Shown here: positions 1 to 8,803 of the stretch, one piece after another | Numbering within the stretch: the stretch's first letter is position 1 | How the letters are laid out: every line of letters starts with the position of its first letter | Origin: Fidelibacterota bacterium UBA2986 | Lineage (GTDB): Bacteria > Fidelibacterota > Marinisomatia > Marinisomatales > AB-629-J13 | Length of the DNA stretch: 53,558 nt | Assembly: GCA_002346675.1 (NCBI GenBank) | Contig: DEAI01000016.1 | Coordinates: 1-53,558, forward strand | Reading direction: 5' to 3' | Program-made: the position numbers and the translations under genes | Notes under the pieces: model-generated | Database searches by the model: none | Seen by the model: the letters and a program-made list of their open reading frames with translations, nothing else | What the model was told of the DNA's origin: nothing

Positions 1-1539
1 TTCAACATCAAGAGGTAATCCAATTAAATACCAGTTCTGAGAGTAATCAATTTCGATTAAATTGCTGGTTCCACCACCATCCCAGTAAATATCATCCAGC
101 CCAAATTCACAGGATGAACCGTTTACTTCTAGTATTACAAATTCATAGCTCAACATTCTTAAATCTATAAATTCTCCCCTTATATCAGCCACGGGGATTG
201 ATGCTTGTCCCCAATTTCCGTTCCTTACTAGCCCGTAAGTAGTCTGATTGGCTGGAAAGTCAACATAGGACTGATTACCCCAGGCGTCTATAATACCAAT
301 CTTGAAGGAAATATTCTGTGGGATTTTGATCATAAATTTTAAATGCCCCTCACTAAAGTTGAACAAATTTACTGGCTGCATAGACATTATACCCGCGCCA
401 AACCAGCCTAATCCTGTGGTTTGCCATGATATGCTATTTTCACCTTCATAGGGTTGTATACTCCCTTCTGCTAAGGTGCCTTCCCATACATAAATTTCTG
501 CATTGTCCCCCACTACCAAACCATTGTCAATCGGTGTTGTATCAGTAAAGAGACCAAAGGTACCTCCTTGGGAAGTGGGTGGCCCGATGTGAACTTCGCC
601 CTGTCCGTTCCATTCCATTACCTTAATATAATCAACGTACATATGAGAAGGGAATGGCATGGAAACTGGTGCTCCACTACCACCAATATATTCTGCATCT
701 GTAAATGCTCCGCCTATAGCTAGGTTTGCTATTAAATAAAACGGTTGTTGAAACTCTGCAGAGATACTATCAATTGGAAATGGTTCAGTATATAGATCGT
801 ACTCAACGTTATCATCAATAACGGTAAATCGGATACTGTCTGAATCCCAATATGTTCGATATATTATAAATCTATCATGCAGGTTATTATAATTATAGTA
901 TGGCCTGCAATAATCATCATCTGGATCCCATGATATACTGGCGGCACCAGATGGATTTTCTGGGACCACAGCTTCATCTGCATAAAAAATTGCATTTGCC
1001 CCAACTACTTGATTAACGGTTGAATTATCTGCGCCATTGCCGCCATTGTGCTCATCATGTAAATCCCTAAATTCCTGGCGAGAACCCATCTCCATCATAT
1101 CAAGTTCACCACAATGAGGCCAATTAAGATTTGATGTCCCAAGCAGCCAAACTGCAGGCCATCCTCCAAGATCTAAATCTGGCACCATTACTCTGGCCTC
1201 AATCACACCATATTGTACTGCTACTTTTGATTTCGTGATCACCTTCCCCGATGTATAGTTTAACGGATTTCCCCATTGATCAACTATATCTGGACCTGAT
1301 TCTTCCTTTGCTGTAATGCGTAAGGCGCTATTCCCTGGTTCTCCGGGGATTTCGGCTATTTCAACATTTTCTTCTTTATAAAACTCAAGTTCACCATTGC
1401 CCCAACCCCAGAATCCATTGCCGGTAATTTTCATCCAGCTATTCAGGTCATTAAAATTCTCTTCCCAAATTATATCTCCTATTTGGGCAAAACTAAAGTT
1501 CACATGTAAAATTATAATTATTCTTAAAAATAAATTCAT
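1..1539 (-). CDS. Secreted GH16-family beta-glucanase (laminarinase-like), 3' end cut by window edge
   Basis: The minus strand is open without a stop from an ATG at 1537-1539 to the left edge (513 codons, C-terminus missing). The first ~18 residues are a hydrophobic signal peptide ending SFA. Residues ~25-315 read as a GH16 fold, with W-rich substrate-cleft segments and the catalytic motif ELDMME (E145, D147, E150), the ExDxxE form seen in beta-1,3-glucanases. Residues ~320-495 form a second beta-rich domain ending LDDIYWDG, resembling the galactose-binding-like ExoP C-terminal domain found on marine glucanases. The last visible residues (NWYLIGLPLDVE) begin a module also present in the two arylsulfotransferase-like proteins of this window. 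Predicted role: extracellular hydrolysis of a beta-glucan such as laminarin. It is divergent from the keto-sugar operon, which may process its products. GH16 call firm; substrate inferred. Confidence 0.9.
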   Translation of the reverse strand, partial: MNLFLRIIIILHVNFSFAQIGDIIWEENFNDLNSWMKITGNGFWGWGNGELEFYKEENVEIAEIPGEPGNSALRITAKEESGPDIVDQWGNPLNYTSGKVITKSKVAVQYGVIEARVMVPDLDLGGWPAVWLLGTSNLNWPHCGELDMMEMGSRQEFRDLHDEHNGGNGADNSTVNQVVGANAIFYADEAVVPENPSGAASISWDPDDDYCRPYYNYNNLHDRFIIYRTYWDSDSIRFTVIDDNVEYDLYTEPFPIDSISAEFQQPFYLIANLAIGGAFTDAEYIGGSGAPVSMPFPSHMYVDYIKVMEWNGQGEVHIGPPTSQGGTFGLFTDTTPIDNGLVVGDNAEIYVWEGTLAEGSIQPYEGENSISWQTTGLGWFGAGIMSMQPVNLFNFSEGHLKFMIKIPQNISFKIGIIDAWGNQSYVDFPANQTTYGLVRNGNWGQASIPVADIRGEFIDLRMLSYEFVILEVNGSSCEFGLDDIYWDGGGTSNLIEIDYSQNWYLIGLPLDVE

Positions 1540-1757
1540 TTATATCCTTATTGTTTAAATATTTAGTATTATTGTGAATCAAAATAAAAATTATGATCTG
1601 TAAGTACAATTTATTTTATTGATTTAGTTTCACCCGTTCTACTTATTTATACTCAATTAATTTTTCTATTAATTATCCCTTGATTCAAAGCACGAATGAA
1701 GCTTATGATTACCTACTCCATGCGTCAGTTTATCAATTTAAAAGAGGTACGTCATAA
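1540..1757. promoter_or_regulatory. Divergent intergenic region between GH16 gene and keto-sugar operon
   Basis: 218 bp of AT-rich sequence separate the starts of two divergently transcribed units, so it must carry promoters for both. I cannot point to a convincing -35/-10 pair, operator repeat or riboswitch. A purine-rich AGAGGT at 1743-1748, 9 nt before the ATG at 1758, is a plausible ribosome binding site for the first operon gene. Confidence 0.4.
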
Positions 1758-2255
1758 ATGAGATTTGCAGGTTCATCGGTTATAAATAATAAATGTCAGC
1801 TTTATGGATTGGTCACTTTACGTGTACTAATCGGCTGGCATTTTTTGTATGAGGGAGTGTCAAAGCTTATCAATCCATATTGGTCATCAGCGGCTTATCT
1901 ATTGGATTCAAAGGGGTGGTTTTCTGGTTTAGCAGAGACCATTGTTTCTAATCCTAATTTTTTAAGTATTTCAGATTATGTGAATATGTGGGGCTTGACA
2001 CTTGTAGGAGTTTCACTGGTCTTAGGAATATTCAGTAAATATTTTTCTCTGATTGGAATGTGTTTCGTCCTGTTATATTATTTATTTGCACCTCCACTTT
2101 TAGGATTTGAGTATTCCAAACCGGGAGAGGGGAGTTATTTGATTGTAAATAAAAACTTAATTGAAGCTTGTGCGTTATGGGTTATTTATTCATTTCCCAC
2201 AAGCCATATTATTGGTATAGATAGATTCTTATCAAATTCGGAGGTTTCTTCATGA
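1758..2255 (+). CDS. DoxX-family membrane protein
   Basis: This 165-residue protein has about four hydrophobic segments and the DoxX-type opening LRVLIGWHFLYEGVSKL near residues 22-38. DoxX-like proteins are inner-membrane proteins often linked to oxidoreductases or quinone-dependent electron transfer; the exact role here is not known. The gene starts at an ATG preceded by AGAGGT at good spacing, and its stop overlaps the ATG of the next gene (ATGA at 2252-2255), so the two are probably translationally coupled. Position directly ahead of an exported Gfo/Idh/MocA oxidoreductase suggests it could take electrons from, or anchor, the sugar-oxidising step. That functional link is inference. Confidence 0.75.
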   Translation: MRFAGSSVINNKCQLYGLVTLRVLIGWHFLYEGVSKLINPYWSSAAYLLDSKGWFSGLAETIVSNPNFLSISDYVNMWGLTLVGVSLVLGIFSKYFSLIGMCFVLLYYLFAPPLLGFEYSKPGEGSYLIVNKNLIEACALWVIYSFPTSHIIGIDRFLSNSEVSS

Positions 2256-3847
2256 GTAATAATTTAAAAAATGGAAATGAAACAGATTTGAAACGCCGTG
2301 ATGTGTTAAAAGGGTTAGCAACTGTACCAGTTTTAGGTTTATTTCTAATTAATCTGTGGAAAAAAATGCGCAGAGATGCGCTGAAAAAAGCAAATTTGTT
2401 GTCTGACCTTGTTCAAGAGAAATCACCTCCTTCAGTTATTAGCGGCTTATCTGATACCCGTCATTTGAACTTGGGCATAATTGGATATGGTGGAAGAGGA
2501 TCGCATTTAGTACGGGGGGCAGGTTTTGCTACTAAACAGTGGACAGATATCGTTTCAGAAAACGCTCGTAAAAATAAGCTGGATAAACAGTTTAAAACTT
2601 TTATGACACAGGAAGATTTGAATTGCTCACTAATTGGTGTCTGTGATCTGTTTGATGTACGTGCAGATCAGGGGATTGATGCATCAAAAAATGAGGTTCG
2701 TCCGGGAGGAAAACCTAAAAATTCTGCGATTCGGTATCATCATTACACGGAGCTTTTAGCTAATAAAGATATTGATGCGGTCATAGTGGCAACACCAGAT
2801 CACTGGCATTCCCGGATAACCATTGATGCTGCCAAGGCAGGGAAGCATGTTTATTGTGAAAAAGGACTCACCCGAACTTTTGATGAGGCCGTTGATGTTT
2901 ATGATACAGTTAAACAAACGGGTATTACTTTTCAGCTTGGGCACCAGAATCGTCAGGTAGAAGCAAACGATAAAGCTAAAGAGATTATCGATCAGGGTCT
3001 GCTGGGTCCTATAAATCTTGTGGAACTTACTACCAATCGAAATTCTCCCTGGGGTGCCTGGGTTTGGGGGATTCACCCTGAAGGGAATGCAAAAACAATT
3101 GATTGGGAGACCTATCAAGAGCCATCTCCCAATAAAATACCATTTGGAGAGGAAGCACTGAGACGGTTTTTTCGGTGGCGTTGCTGGTACGATTATGGAA
3201 CCGGTCTTTCCGGTGATCTTCTATCTCATGATTTTGATACTATTAACCAAATCATGGGTATGGGAATCCCTAAGTACGCGTCATCTACGGGGGGAGTTTA
3301 TTTTTACAAAGATGGTCGTGATGTTCCAGATGTTTGGAATGCTACCTTTGAATATCCAGACAAAGATCTTACAATTTTATACAGTGCAACACTGTCCAGT
3401 AATGATTCCCGTGGAAATAGAATAATGGGGCATGATGCAACTATGTTAATGGGAGGTCAAAGTGGAGGTGGATCCATTCATGGATTTACTGTGTCTGCTG
3501 ATTCTGGTTCAACTCAATATAAAGAACGCTTGGAAAGCGGTATAATAAATCAGCGATATCCAATTTATACCTACACAGCTGGGTCCAAGCAGATTGATGG
3601 AGTTACATCTGCGACTGCAAGATATTTTGCAAACAAAGGGCTACTCTACACCTACAGAGAAGGGAAAAGGGTTGACCCAACTCATTTACATATAAAAGAT
3701 TGGCTTGACTCTATTCGTAGTAATAGCCAGCCTAAATGTAACATTGAGGTTGCATTTCATGAAGCAGTTGCATGCCACATGGCTACCGAATCTTATCTCA
3801 CCGGACGTCGTATAGAGTGGGATCCAGTGAATCGAAAATTGATATAA
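2252..3847 (+). CDS. Tat-type Gfo/Idh/MocA family oxidoreductase
   Basis: 531 residues. The N-terminus carries KRRDVLKG followed by a hydrophobic stretch (residues ~14-35), a twin-arginine signal; without a clear cleavage site it may act as a membrane anchor. A Rossmann fold begins at ~72 with the nucleotide loop GYGGRG (78-83). The catalytic-lysine motif, usually EKP, reads CEKG (202-205). The C-terminal half matches the GH109-like Gfo/Idh/MocA branch, with long inserts near WGAWVWGIHPEG and SHDFDTINQIMG. Family members oxidise or reduce sugar carbons with NAD(P); Tat-exported ones such as glucose-fructose oxidoreductase carry the cofactor tightly bound. In this operon it most likely oxidises a sugar or glycoside outside the cytoplasm. 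Substrate unknown. Confidence 0.85.
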   Translation: MSNNLKNGNETDLKRRDVLKGLATVPVLGLFLINLWKKMRRDALKKANLLSDLVQEKSPPSVISGLSDTRHLNLGIIGYGGRGSHLVRGAGFATKQWTDIVSENARKNKLDKQFKTFMTQEDLNCSLIGVCDLFDVRADQGIDASKNEVRPGGKPKNSAIRYHHYTELLANKDIDAVIVATPDHWHSRITIDAAKAGKHVYCEKGLTRTFDEAVDVYDTVKQTGITFQLGHQNRQVEANDKAKEIIDQGLLGPINLVELTTNRNSPWGAWVWGIHPEGNAKTIDWETYQEPSPNKIPFGEEALRRFFRWRCWYDYGTGLSGDLLSHDFDTINQIMGMGIPKYASSTGGVYFYKDGRDVPDVWNATFEYPDKDLTILYSATLSSNDSRGNRIMGHDATMLMGGQSGGGSIHGFTVSADSGSTQYKERLESGIINQRYPIYTYTAGSKQIDGVTSATARYFANKGLLYTYREGKRVDPTHLHIKDWLDSIRSNSQPKCNIEVAFHEAVACHMATESYLTGRRIEWDPVNRKLI

Positions 3848-3864
3848 CCTAAAAGAAAAAATAT

Positions 3865-5133
3865 ATGTCTAAGAACTATCGTTTAGGGACCATGATGTTC
3901 CTTCAGTATGCGTTATGGGGAGCCTGGCTTCCCCTGACAGCTCGTTACCTATCTGCGAGTGTTTCTGAGGGAGGTCTTGGATTTACCGGTTCAGAAATTG
4001 GGATGACCCTTGGGTTGGCGGGTTCTATCGGTGCAATTGCAGCGCCCTTCATTGCTGGTCAATTTGCGGACAGGTATTTTAGTACAGAGAAAATACTGGC
4101 TTTTCTTGTATTCACTGGCGGATTGGTTAAATGGTATACTTCATATCAGACAACTTACAGTGCCTGGTTGTATCTTTCCATACTTTACAGCGTTCTCTAT
4201 ATGCCAACTCTGGCTCTATCAAATTCCATTACATTTTCTCATATCGAAGATAGAGAAAATAGTTTTCCTAAGATTCGTGTTTGGGGAACAATTGGATGGA
4301 TCGCTGCAAGTTGGGCATTTCCAATGATCTGGCTTCAGCAGGAGTTATCGTTTCAATGGATGCCGCCATTTCTTTCTGGGGAAGAAGTTCCAAATGTTAC
4401 CTCACGATTGGCAGATGCTCTTAAATTTTCAGGAATTATTTCTATGATATATGGAGCATTTTGTTTCATGCTCCCCAATACACCTCCGAAACAAGATGCA
4501 TCAGAAAAACTTGCATTTAAAAAGGCATTCGAATTATTTAATTATTCATCTTTCACAGTATTGGTAATTGCTAGTTTGGCTGTGAGTATTATCCACCAAA
4601 TTTATTTTCTTCAGACCGGACCTTTCCTTTCGCACATTGGCATTAAGGATAGTCAAATTGGTCCAGCTATGACAATTGGACAGTTTGCCGAGATATTAAC
4701 TATGGCATATTTAGGATATTTTTTGAAACGTTTAGGTTTTAAAAAGGTGATTCAAATAGGTATCCTGGCTTATTTTGCCAGGTATGCAATTTTTGGAACT
4801 ACTCTTTTAGCACCCTGGATTATGGTGTTAAGTCAGGCATTTCACGGTTTTTGCTATGCTTTTTTCTTTGCTGCAGCTTATATATATGTGGATAAAATAT
4901 CTGATGAGGATGTCAGGCACTCTGCGCAGACTGTATTTGGAATTATAATTCTTGGTGGAGGGCCTGTTATCGGAGGGTGGTTATCAGGAAAGCTACAAGA
5001 AATATATACAGAAGCTGGTGTATTTAATTATTCGGATTTTTGGTATACACTTTCTTTGATGGGATTGATAACCGGGATAGCTTTTTTCTTTTTGTTTAAG
5101 GAACAGATTAAACCTAACGGAGATAAGAATTGA
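3865..5133 (+). CDS. MFS transporter, nucleoside:H+ symporter-like branch
   Basis: A 422-residue polytopic protein with about 12 membrane helices. The opening MSKNYRLGTMMFLQYALWGAW and the FADRYF loop after helix 2 resemble the MFS branch annotated as nucleoside:H+ symporters (NupG/XapB type). In FCB-group and planctomycete genomes members of this branch commonly sit beside Gfo/Idh/MocA and DUF1080 genes, where they more probably carry sugars or sugar derivatives. It begins 17 bp after the Tat-type oxidoreductase, and its stop overlaps the TTG start of the next oxidoreductase. Likely job: import of the oxidised sugar into the cytoplasm. The family is clear, the cargo is inferred from context. 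Confidence 0.82.
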   Translation: MSKNYRLGTMMFLQYALWGAWLPLTARYLSASVSEGGLGFTGSEIGMTLGLAGSIGAIAAPFIAGQFADRYFSTEKILAFLVFTGGLVKWYTSYQTTYSAWLYLSILYSVLYMPTLALSNSITFSHIEDRENSFPKIRVWGTIGWIAASWAFPMIWLQQELSFQWMPPFLSGEEVPNVTSRLADALKFSGIISMIYGAFCFMLPNTPPKQDASEKLAFKKAFELFNYSSFTVLVIASLAVSIIHQIYFLQTGPFLSHIGIKDSQIGPAMTIGQFAEILTMAYLGYFLKRLGFKKVIQIGILAYFARYAIFGTTLLAPWIMVLSQAFHGFCYAFFFAAAYIYVDKISDEDVRHSAQTVFGIIILGGGPVIGGWLSGKLQEIYTEAGVFNYSDFWYTLSLMGLITGIAFFFLFKEQIKPNGDKN

Positions 5134-6377
5134 ACAAAAAACGATTAGGGATTGGCTTTATAGGCGGAGGGTTTATCACACGATTTCATATTCAGTCTCT
5201 CATAGGGGTAAGGGACGTTGATGTACTTGGCGTAACATCTAGGTCAAAGGCCTCAGCCGAAGAATCAGCTGGATTGGCAAAAGCTACAGGAGTTGGCGAT
5301 GCAAAAGTATATGATTCTATTACTGACATGGGAGCTGATCCTGCAATCGATGCGCTTTGGGTATGCTCTCCAAACTTCACTAGAGAGGAAACTTTTGAAG
5401 AGATAGAATATGTAATTAGCTCTGGTAAGGGTGAGTTAATTGGGGTAACGTGTGAGAAACCACTTGGGCGAAATGTTAGAGAAGCTAAAAAGGTGTTAGA
5501 ACTAACAAAAAAATCTTGTTTACTGGATGGATATTTGGAGAACCAGGTTTTTGCTCCATCTGTTACCCGTGGGAAGGAAATTGTGTGGGCAAGGGGAGCT
5601 GCAACTACCGGCAGACCCTATTTAGCAAGAGCAGCAGAAGAACATAGTGGACCTCACATGCCCTGGTTTTGGGAGGGCGAACTCCAGGGTGGTGGCGTAT
5701 TGAATGATATGATGTGTCATTCAGTTGAGGAGGCCCGATTTATGTTAACAGAGCCGGGCAAACCCCGAAATTCTCTCACACCAGTAAGTGTAAATGCCTA
5801 TACCGCCTGTTTGAAATGGCAGCAGCCAAAGTACGCGAAGATTTTATCTGAGAACAGTGGTGGAAAGACAGATTATTTAAAAAAACCAGCAGAAGATTTT
5901 GCTCGTTCATTAATTGAATATGAGGATAACAACAAAAATAAATTATTAGTCGAAACCACCACTTCCTGGTGTTTTGTAGGAGCGGGACTGCGTCTTAGTA
6001 TGGAACTGTTCGGTCCTGAATATTCAATGTTTGTGAACACGCTTGATTCAGACTTAAAGGTATTCTTTTCTCGCAATGTTTCAGGAATTTCTGGAGAGGA
6101 TTTGGTTGAAAAGCAAAATGCAGAATCTGGAGAAATGCCGGTGGTTAGTAGTGAAACTGATGTATATGGATATACAGCGGAAAACCGTCATATGGTTGAA
6201 TCTTTTTTAGCAGGGAAACGTCCAAATGAAAATTTTGATGATGGGTTGGAGGTTACCAGATTACTCATGGCTGCATATATGAGCGCTGAACAAAATAAGA
6301 CTATAAAACTCCCGAATCCTGATATTGATTCATTTATTCCTGCTGTAGCACGCGGAGAGTGGAATCCGAAAGGTTAG
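5130..6377 (+). CDS. Cytoplasmic Gfo/Idh/MocA family oxidoreductase
   Basis: 415 residues, with a Rossmann fold starting at residue 6 (GIGFIGGGF) and no signal peptide, so cytoplasmic in contrast to the Tat-type homologue upstream. The canonical EKP motif is present (109-111), followed by PLGRNVREAKK. The C-terminal alpha/beta domain contains GGGVLNDMMCHSVEEARF, with a conserved D/H-type active-site segment. The start is TTG (5130-5132), overlapping the TGA of the transporter gene (TTGA), so translation is probably coupled. Likely a second redox step on the imported sugar. Exact substrate is unknown. Confidence 0.85.
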   Translation: MNKKRLGIGFIGGGFITRFHIQSLIGVRDVDVLGVTSRSKASAEESAGLAKATGVGDAKVYDSITDMGADPAIDALWVCSPNFTREETFEEIEYVISSGKGELIGVTCEKPLGRNVREAKKVLELTKKSCLLDGYLENQVFAPSVTRGKEIVWARGAATTGRPYLARAAEEHSGPHMPWFWEGELQGGGVLNDMMCHSVEEARFMLTEPGKPRNSLTPVSVNAYTACLKWQQPKYAKILSENSGGKTDYLKKPAEDFARSLIEYEDNNKNKLLVETTTSWCFVGAGLRLSMELFGPEYSMFVNTLDSDLKVFFSRNVSGISGEDLVEKQNAESGEMPVVSSETDVYGYTAENRHMVESFLAGKRPNENFDDGLEVTRLLMAAYMSAEQNKTIKLPNPDIDSFIPAVARGEWNPKG

Positions 6378-6380
6378 CTT

Positions 6381-7037
6381 ATGAAAAATTTATTTTTTTT
6401 TCTTACCGCATTAATTCATATTAGCTGTTCCGGTTCAAATGGGTGGGAAGTACTGTTTGATGGTAGGACAGTAAATGGTCTTCGTGGTTACCGACAATCT
6501 GGTTTTCCATCAAAGGACTGGATTATTGTAGATGGGACATTAAAAACTATTCCGGGGCATGGTGTTGATTTAATCAGCGAAAATGTTTACAAGGACTTTG
6601 AATTGGAGCTTGAGTGGAAAGTCCCTCCTGGTGGAAACAGTGGGATATTTTATTTTGCAACAGAAGAGGGGGATTATATTTGGCAGTCTGCCCCTGAGAT
6701 GCAGGTTTTGGATGATGAGGGGCATACAGATGGTAAAAATTCACTCACTTCGGCAGGTTCACTTTATGCCTTGATTCAGCCTTCAAAAAGTGTGGTAAAA
6801 CCTGTTGGCCAATTCAATAATGTCCGAATAAAAGTTAAGGATAAACATGTAGAGCATTGGCTCAATGATGTGAAAGTGGTTCAATACACCTACCAGAGTA
6901 CTGAAATGTGGGATTTGGTAAAGGAAAGTAAATTTAATGCCATGAAAAATTTTGCCAAAGCTACAGAGGGGCATATAGGTTTACAGGGAGATCACGGAGA
7001 GATATGGTACCGCAATATCCGTATACGGAAGATTTGA
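6381..7037 (+). CDS. DUF1080 (3-keto-disaccharide hydrolase-type) secreted protein
   Basis: 218 residues with a short hydrophobic leader ending HISC (Cys16), either a weak lipobox or a signal peptide. The mature part matches DUF1080 (Pfam PF06439, named 3-keto-disaccharide hydrolase): GWEVLFDGRTVNGLRGY at the start, the core DFELELEWKVPPGGNSGIFY, and the end GHIGLQGDHGEIWYRNIRI, a concanavalin-like beta sandwich. The family is known to cleave glycosides already oxidised at C3. It lies 3 bp after the cytoplasmic oxidoreductase and 1 bp before the isomerase gene. With the exported oxidoreductase upstream it would form an oxidise-then-cleave pathway in the periplasm or at the cell surface. Confidence 0.85.
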   Translation: MKNLFFFLTALIHISCSGSNGWEVLFDGRTVNGLRGYRQSGFPSKDWIIVDGTLKTIPGHGVDLISENVYKDFELELEWKVPPGGNSGIFYFATEEGDYIWQSAPEMQVLDDEGHTDGKNSLTSAGSLYALIQPSKSVVKPVGQFNNVRIKVKDKHVEHWLNDVKVVQYTYQSTEMWDLVKESKFNAMKNFAKATEGHIGLQGDHGEIWYRNIRIRKI

Positions 7038-7038
7038 A

Positions 7039-7968
7039 TTGAAGCGTCGTGAATTTCTTAAAAATACTGCTATTATATCTGGGGGATTTCCCCTAATCGG
7101 ATTCTGTGGTTCATTTATATCCGGCTGTAAAAAACCATATATCCCCTTTAAAATATCTCTGGCGGAATGGTCTCTGCACCGTTCAATTTTTAACGGAACA
7201 ATAAATCATCTGGACTTTAGTTCAGTTGCCAAAAAAGAATTCGGTATTTCCGCTGTTGAATATGTAAACATATTCTTTTTTGATAAAGCAAAGGATAGTT
7301 CTTATCTAAAAGAAATGAAAATGAGGACAGACGACAACAGTGTAAAAAATCTTCTGATTATGTGTGACAACGAGGGGAATATAGGGGACCCTGACCAAAA
7401 AAAGAGAACTCAGGCGGTCGAAAATCATTATAAATGGGCAGAAGCAGCTAAGCTATTAGGTTGTCATTCCATCAGGGTGAACGCTAAGAGTGAGGGAACA
7501 TACAAAAATCAAATCGAATTAGCAGCAGATGGACTGAGAAAACTCACAGAGTTTGGTGATAACATTGGAATAAATACCATTGTAGAGAATCATGGAGGTC
7601 TCTCATCCAATGGAAAATGGCTTTCCTCAGTAATGAAAAAAGTTGATCATCCCAGAGTTGGAACTTTACCAGATTTCGGAAATTTTAAAATTGAGGGAGA
7701 TGAGTGGTACGATCGATATCAGGGAGTGCGAGAGCTCATGCCTTATGCTAGGGCAGTCAGCGCGAAGAGCCATGAGTTTGATAGCCATGGTAGTGAGATC
7801 AGAACTGATTTCAATAAGATGATGAAAATTGTGTTGGATTCAGGCTACAGTGGATATGTGGGTATAGAATATGAAGGGAGTAAGCACACTGAAACGGAGG
7901 GCATCAAACTGACACTGGAATTACTGAAAAAAATAAGGGATACAGTATCTAATCAGACTCCGAAATAA
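7039..7968 (+). CDS. Tat-exported sugar isomerase/epimerase (xylose isomerase-like TIM barrel)
   Basis: 309 residues. The N-terminus is a textbook twin-arginine signal (KRREFLKNTAIISGG) with a Cys at 30 (FISGC) that could be a lipidation site. The rest is an AP-endonuclease-2-type TIM barrel, with likely divalent-metal ligands E183 (VENHGG), D212 (LPDFGNF), H245 (KSHEFD) and E277 (GIEYEG). The start is TTG at 7039; no ATG gives the intact Tat motif. It is the last gene of the operon, and the terminator hairpin follows within 65 bp. Family members isomerise, epimerise or eliminate keto-sugars; here it probably acts on the product of the exported Gfo/Idh or DUF1080 enzymes. Confidence 0.85.
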   Translation: MKRREFLKNTAIISGGFPLIGFCGSFISGCKKPYIPFKISLAEWSLHRSIFNGTINHLDFSSVAKKEFGISAVEYVNIFFFDKAKDSSYLKEMKMRTDDNSVKNLLIMCDNEGNIGDPDQKKRTQAVENHYKWAEAAKLLGCHSIRVNAKSEGTYKNQIELAADGLRKLTEFGDNIGINTIVENHGGLSSNGKWLSSVMKKVDHPRVGTLPDFGNFKIEGDEWYDRYQGVRELMPYARAVSAKSHEFDSHGSEIRTDFNKMMKIVLDSGYSGYVGIEYEGSKHTETEGIKLTLELLKKIRDTVSNQTPK

Positions 7969-8032
7969 AAGATGAGGGGGTGTCAGGTTAAGATTTTTAT
8001 TTAAAATATTATTTTTGAATCTATTTAAAATA

Positions 8033-8061
8033 AAAAAGGGTGATAAAAAATCACCCTTTTT
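8033..8061. terminator. Bidirectional rho-independent terminator
   Basis: Perfect inverted repeat: arm AAAAAGGGTGAT (8033-8044), loop AAAAA, arm ATCACCCTTTTT (8050-8061). The A and T tracts flank the GC core on both strands, so it can end the sugar operon (plus) and the convergent outer-membrane-protein gene (minus). Confidence 0.9.
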
Positions 8062-8084
8062 CATATAGTTGATATTTTATCTAT

Positions 8085-8618
8085 TTAGAAGCTATAATTA
8101 AAAGTAAAATATCCACGAGCATATGTAGCATCCCATGTGCCGCCGCCAGAATCCATAGTTCCCGCATTTGAAGCATATCCTCCCTCAAATGACATCTGTT
8201 CATTGAACGGATATCCAAACCCTATAGACCACATTACACCGCCACTGGTATCAATATCACCTTCGACACCACTAACATTATACATAGCAGCATACCCAAC
8301 TCTAGATACGGCATACATAGCTGGGCTAATATTATACTTTCCAAAACCATATACTGAAGTAAATCCAAATTCAAGCTCACTTCCTTCTTCATCTAGTCCT
8401 CTATTTAGCTGATATTCTCCACCAGCACCGTAGTCGATTGCTCCTGAGCTTCCAATGCCATAATCATAACCAAGAGTTATACCCATCTTTGCATCAGATT
8501 CTCCTCCATCGCCAGATTGCTCAATTTTAAATGTTCCACCTACATCGGCTGATACTCTAAGCTGACCGAATAGAGACACTGACAATAAAAGTGGTACTAC
8601 TATGAGTAGTTTTCTCAT
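8085..8618 (-). CDS. Small outer-membrane beta-barrel protein
   Basis: 177 residues with a clear signal peptide (MRKLLIVVPLLLSVSLFGQ) followed by alternating beta-strands rich in Gly, Tyr and Phe. The C-terminus ends GYFTFNYSF, a terminal aromatic residue as expected for outer-membrane barrels. Length fits an eight-stranded OmpA/OmpX-like barrel. Internal segments such as FGFTSVYGFGKYNI and WSIGFGYPFNEQMSFEGGYA are typical strand-turn-strand units. No enzymatic motif is seen. It is transcribed alone, converging on the terminator at 8033-8061. Family identity beyond barrel is not determined. Confidence 0.8.
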   Translation of the reverse strand: MRKLLIVVPLLLSVSLFGQLRVSADVGGTFKIEQSGDGGESDAKMGITLGYDYGIGSSGAIDYGAGGEYQLNRGLDEEGSELEFGFTSVYGFGKYNISPAMYAVSRVGYAAMYNVSGVEGDIDTSGGVMWSIGFGYPFNEQMSFEGGYASNAGTMDSGGGTWDATYARGYFTFNYSF

Positions 8619-8803
8619 TTTTTCTCCTATGTTTTATTTTGGTATGTGGAATTCTGTTCAGAAAGTGAAGAACATGAAAACCACCTGTATTTTAATCTAC
8701 ATTATGTAGATCGATTCTTCTAAAGTTATACTTTAAGTAAAAACATTCCAAGTAAAATATATTTTGGGAATAATCTTCTATATTTTATAACTCTTATAAT
8801 ATT
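8619..8803. other. Intergenic region, nothing recognised
   Basis: 185 bp between rtcB (3' end) and the outer-membrane-protein gene (5' end), both on the minus strand. It should carry the promoter of the latter. No hairpin terminator for rtcB with a T-tract and no RNA motif could be recognised. Confidence 0.3.

Noticed and set aside
3195..3425. Frame-shifted plus-strand ORF inside the Tat-type oxidoreductase
   Set aside because: Shadow of a gene with clear domain motifs; no independent start signal or homology.
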